DNA of 64,000 bases, from assembly GCA_963921425.1 (NCBI GenBank), contig OY992836.1, forward strand, positions 16,571,614 through 16,635,613, given 5' to 3'. The notes beneath the pieces are model-generated. The model saw nothing but the letters and a program-made list of their open reading frames with translations. It was not told where the DNA came from and made no database searches. The stretch comes from Dryas octopetala. Its lineage: Eukaryota > Streptophyta > Magnoliopsida > Rosales > Rosaceae. Positions 59,401 through 64,000 of this stretch are shown here, one piece after another (position 1 is the first letter of the stretch; the number at the start of each line of letters is the position of its first letter). Made by a program: the position numbers and the translations under genes.

Positions 59401-62042
59401 AGTACACAGTTTTTCAGTGTACTGCAGAAAAGTCGTTACCTCTGATATATACTTATGAAGACTACCAGTGTCCCCCACATCAAGTTGAACTCCTCTTGCA
59501 TTTGGAATACCTTCAGTGATCTGCATCCAATCTTTCAGTATCAGAACATTCAAATGCGAAAGAACAAGAACAACATAAAGATGCATCTAAAACGTTTGTA
59601 CTTGAAAGTTGAAGCATCATCATCATATAAGGGGAAACTACATATATGTCCTACATTCAAGTACATGAAAGAGAAAAGTTGTATCCTGATGAAAGAGGTG
59701 AAATCAAGATTATTATAACAGAACTGAAAGCAGGTTTTAGAAATAACAATATAATGTTCTGTCAGTTATACCTCTTCGGCATCCTTTAGATAGAGAGATG
59801 CAACAGTAACTTGCACATCATTCTTCTCTTCAAAATCATCTTCCAGGAATGTTTTACACCATTGTTGGGATGAGATTCCGCCAATTGATGCTAACAGCTC
59901 AGCAGCTGGTTGACAGACCCGGCCTGCTCCAATAATCAGAACCCCGACCTTCCTTTTCATGTCATTTTCATTAGTGCCACTCTGGACTTTGCCAACCCTC
60001 AGTGAAATCTTATGTGCTTCTTGTTTTAACGCTTGATTTTCATTTGGATTAGCAAGACAAGTTAATGAATCGATGATTTGATCCAGACCTGCACTATCAT
60101 CTGCGCCCACCTGTTCATATCAATAAGATCATACTATGAAAGATATTCAACCTGATAGTCGTAGTCAATCAAATAATACATGTACAGCCAAGCTCCCTAG
60201 CATGTCAAGACAGGGAGATAAATCATTTCTTGCATAAATAGGGCCAACAGGGGTTATCAAGCATTCACCACATTTTTCACACTTCTTTTACAGTGTCAAA
60301 TTCCTGTCAACATAGTACAAATTGGGAAAGAACATGGAAACACATGTCCTCACCATAATCAAACTGGAATAGAGGTCTACTCACTTCAAGTTCTGAGTAT
60401 GATGTAGCATGAGAACTCGGACCAACTTCACACTTAGCCAAATGGAAGGAGCCCTTTGCAGCTTCAATAATATCTAAGGCCTCATTTATCAGAAATTGAT
60501 CAAATAAGTGACCACTGAGAGATACCTGTCATTTATAAGGAAATTCAGCAATGTTGATCAAGATATGTAGGAAAAGAGAAGCAATTCGTACATAGGAGCA
60601 ACATCCAAAGATGTAAGAGAAATGGAGAAACTTACTAATATTTTGTACTTCTTGCTAGAGTGGTGAGTAGCAGTTTTCTCTAATATTTCTCTGCAAATTA
60701 TGAAGGATAATAAACGGTTATTGTATTACTGAAGAAAAGACATAGCATCATCATAGGGCAAATAGCTCCAACACAAAAGATTGATAGATCAATTCAGCAA
60801 CCTTTTTATAAAACTTTACAAACTATGTAGATTATGCCTAGTATTCACATACAGATTTTTCACTAAGTAATCAATTTTCTGTGGTTTGAGTCTGAGTTCA
60901 TTAACCTTCCTTTTTTCACAAAAGCCCCCCTGACAGATTCAAGGTTGAATCCAGCACTAGCAGAGAAAGTCAAAGATTGCCAGTTACTCAGAAAACAAAT
61001 AAAAAGCTCAAAGTCTATACCCTCCTGACTGTTCACTCTGCATATTACATTTTTACCAGAAGAAAGGCAAGCATACATATGACATGGAACTGAAACTTAC
61101 TCTGATTCAGAGTTTCTCATACGTTGAATATATTCATACAATGAGGTAAGTGCTCCTCCATGGGCTATGCAAGCTCTCCTCAAGTGTGCAGGTAACTTTG
61201 TAGTGTCTTTTGTAGAAGCCAAATTGCCAACAAATTGGGATAATATGTCTCCAAAATGTTTGGAAGCCTTTCCAAAATTAAGTAGCATGTTTTGTTAAAG
61301 CATGTTTGCATTATCCTAGATTTATTGAATTTACTAAAGGAAAAGCCTATATGTACTGCACCTCTATTGAAAATTCTGTTGGAAGAATGTCAACAGATAA
61401 ACATATCACGCCATCACCTTCCATGTCATGATGGTAAGAATCTTTTAAGGGATCATATCTGAAAACCATGATTGAACATATTAGAGCACATATACAAAGT
61501 AAGAAGGAATTGGATATTTCTGGTCAGATACTATTGTAAACCAGAAAAAATAAAATAAAAAGGTAGAGTGTGTGAAAGAAATTTAAGAAAAATAAACATG
61601 ATACAGAAGCTTGATATGGCATAAATACCAAAAAAAATGTTATTTCCAAAGCTGCAAATGCTATGTCCAGAGCATTTGATATTACTTCTTGCCTTACAAT
61701 ACATTTAATTTCTGCATAACTTTGTGGTGATGATATTAAGGTCAATTGATGATAGACAAATAAAGATAACCAGCATCTCTAGCTAGAAGAATCATGAATA
61801 GAGCAGAGAACAAGAAAAACTGTACCATTTTAAACAATAAGAGTGAATCTATTGATGCCATACCTGAAGAAAGGTGAGTCAATTGATGTGGTTTGGTTAA
61901 CAAATTCTATTGATCCCCCTATATCACAAGTTATATCAGAGATCCCAACAAGTGGACATCCTTTCCTCGTTAAATCTTGAAACTGCTTGGTACTCAACAA
62001 TCGAGGAAATCTTTTCTCCCAATACATGCAATTCACTGCCAG

Positions 62043-62075
<33 letters not shown>

Positions 62076-63898
62076 ATAAATAGTAACATATACATCTAAA
62101 TATTTTGACAAAAATCTATCAAGATGAGAATATGAAATAAGATTTTGTCAACCTACTTTAAGCTAACCATAGCAGCAACCTAGAGTAATAGCATATGATT
62201 TGCCACAAAAAGTTGATAGCAGAGTGTAAAACATACCAATTACAGATGCATAAGGGGCTATTTTTTCATGGAAAACAGGGTTGTAGTGTTCTGGATGTGC
62301 ATAATAGTCAGCCTGAAATAAAATAAGATGTTAAGTTAGTATATTTTGTTACAAGAGAGTCAATATCAAGTACGTAAAAACGTAAAAGCTGTTGGTGCTC
62401 CCAGTTAAAATTGAAGAAAAAGTTAATTCTCAAAAATTCTAAAAAGAATTGATGAGTGATGAGTGTTCAGGATTCTGAGGAACTACGCAACAATTGAAGA
62501 TCTATTAATAAAATGTAACACATGCAGAGCGATAGATAGATAAGAGATGACTATGAGGGAACTTACTTTGTCAAATACTTTTTTGGGATCTTTGTGTTTG
62601 ACCATGTCTTTACAAGTCACAACACAACCATATACTTGGAAGACCCTTTTTGATTTCCGTGTAGGTTGAGCAACATCCTTGGCCTAACCAAAATAAAAAC
62701 TTACAAAACTACGCACAAGAAGGCATGCCATATAGTAACTGAGTACCATTGTTACTTAAACACTTCTGCAGAACGAGTGTGATACTTACCATCGCAAATA
62801 TCTCTGGAAGTCTGCTTGGTTCCACAAAAGTATGAGGAAGAAGCTTAAATATCTCTTGTGCACCAGAAGAAACTACAGGACAAAAAATTATAACAGAAAA
62901 TTATATCCCAAAGGCCCATCATGGGATCAACCCCGGACAGTGTCCCTTAAATTGCCTAGCAAGTAGCAACAGAAAGTTGACTACATTGTAAATGGCTACG
63001 AAAGGAGAGTCATATGCAATGTACCATTTCCTGAACCAGTGAAGACAAAGACCAGAGGACAGATTCCTGATGGCAGTCCCAGAGTTGCTATCTCTTCGCC
63101 GACAGAAATTACTGCAGCCTTGGCAGCAGCCAAGGATGAATACATATTGGATGCACCCAACGAAAGGAAGGGTGTTGAATATCCAAGACTTAGGTACCCT
63201 TGAAAAGGTAAAAGGAAGTGTGAGAAAATGAGATAGAAGGTTAAAATCAACTAGACAGCATACTCAATGGAAAAACCTCACATCCAAAGTACCAAAAGTA
63301 TACAAGGGATTCTTAAACATCATAATTTCAAGCTTATCCACTATTTCAAGCTTTAAAGTTGAATACATTGGAAGTAAACTAAAGATGCAAAAACTTTCCC
63401 TTGATCACCAAAATCAACCATACTGCCATAGCATATCAATTTAAAACCTCTCTAGTAAGTAGTCTAACATTGATTACCAAATTCAACAATACTACACTAA
63501 CAAACGTAAAGGGTATTGCAGGAAATGAAGCATACTCTGTCCCAACCCACGCAAGAAGTCAATAAACCCAGCTCTACCAGCAAACTTTCCAAATGCTAGT
63601 AATCTTTGCCCATGGTCCCCAACTATAAGCTCATAATCATATAGTGACGCCCTTTCAGCTATGATCTGCACACCACGGAGATAACAGTGATATGAAGCAA
63701 AACAAGAATCACAATTTATAACCCATTAAAAAAAAAAGAGAGTTAAATATGCAAACAAGAGTATAGAAGAGTTGATGAACATTGTTCTTTCTCATAGCCA
63801 GGGACATACCTTATCCAATAATGGCATGTTTTCCTTTTGGGCCTTGTGAGTATGGGAGAAAAATGCATAGGCTCTATCAGGAAGAATCATCTCCAGCT
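56411..63898 (-). CDS. LKR/SDH: Bifunctional lysine-ketoglutarate reductase / saccharopine dehydrogenase, 5' end outside window
   Basis: Alpha-aminoadipic semialdehyde synthase, the first two steps of lysine breakdown by the saccharopine route. LKR makes saccharopine from lysine and 2-oxoglutarate; SDH splits it to glutamate and aminoadipic semialdehyde. On the minus strand the first exon in the window reads LEMILPDRAYAFFSHTHKAQ (about 63898-63827); the true start and first exons lie beyond 64000. LKR part: YLSLGYSTPFLSLG, AVISVGEEIATLGL and PLVFVFTGSGN at about 63205-63020, on to about 60400. The SDH half starts near 59966 with the Rossmann GVLIIGAGRVCQPAAELLA, then TASYVDDAMSKL and EMGLDPGIGNDLADFMN (about 58740-58625). 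It ends GIKLMEKVE, stop 56411-56413. No frame break seen. In other plants the SDH half can also be made alone from an internal promoter. Confidence 0.94.
62041..62073. repeat. A tract of about 30 in LKR/SDH intron
   Basis: On the plus strand a near-perfect run of A; on the transcribed strand a T run inside an intron. Confidence 0.9.
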
Positions 63899-64000
63899 GC
63901 ACCAAAGCCAAAACCAAAGAATTGTGTCAAACTTGCTGATCAGATTGATGGTATGTATGTTGAAACTTGAAAGCAAAGCCAAAAGGACCCAAATTAGGAC
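63899..64000 (-). other. LKR/SDH intron at window edge
   Basis: Acceptor AG directly before CTGGAGATG at about 63898; the preceding exon is not in the window. Confidence 0.6.

Noticed and set aside
1-64000. Retrotransposon or other virus-like elements
   Set aside because: I saw no reverse transcriptase, integrase, capsid-like or long terminal repeat signals in the window.

Overview
The window is nuclear DNA from a flowering plant. The genes are split by many AT-rich introns with GT-AG borders. The protein set is plant-specific: a MyTH4-FERM kinesin, a JAZ repressor, a chloroplast fatty acid exporter and a GPI-anchored GH17 glucanase with an X8 domain. Non-coding DNA is AT-rich with many MITE-like elements. 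A eudicot is clear. A woody rosid, perhaps Rosaceae/Prunus, is my impression from protein similarity and compactness, not something I can prove here. I see no intact retrotransposon, rRNA, tRNA or CRISPR.

Layout. 342-7642 (-): kinesin-like calmodulin-binding protein (KCBP/ZWICHEL). 10646-12822 (-): tafazzin-like acyltransferase. 13920-16419 (+): FAX2-type plastid fatty acid exporter. 18319-20370 (-): JAZ/TIFY jasmonate repressor, with a G-box about 107 bp upstream of its ATG. 20371-23380: transposon-rich stretch with a putative 987-bp Helitron that carries a fragment of an RBM22-type splicing factor gene, and a 391-bp Mutator-like MITE with a 9-bp target duplication. 23381-27148 (+): FYVE zinc finger plus ankyrin repeat protein. 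28595-29251 (+): RING-H2 protein with a His/Asp-rich insert in the finger. 29811-30361 (-): possible small four-exon gene of unknown function. 31576-44197 (+): BIG5/MIN7-type ARF-GEF with a Sec7 domain. 45106-47488 (+): GH17 beta-1,3-glucanase. 49520-50438 (+): truncated O-fucosyltransferase relic followed by a hairpin-rich repeat element. 52099-55342 (+): HAD-like phosphatase with a 25-nt microexon and an intronic inverted-repeat pair. 56411 to beyond the right edge (-): bifunctional LKR/SDH, 3' part, whose first exons lie outside.

The genes are independent transcription units; there is no operon. From memory, FYVE, BIG5, RING-H2, JAZ and FAX2 homologues all lie within a short interval of Arabidopsis chromosome 3 (about AT3G43230 to AT3G43520), so the middle of the window looks like an ancient collinear block. 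I found no clearly new biochemical system. The most unusual items are the gene-carrying Helitron with an in-frame triplicated zinc-finger segment, the unknown four-exon gene, the RING finger split by a microsatellite-encoded insert, and the hairpin arrays around the O-fucosyltransferase relic.
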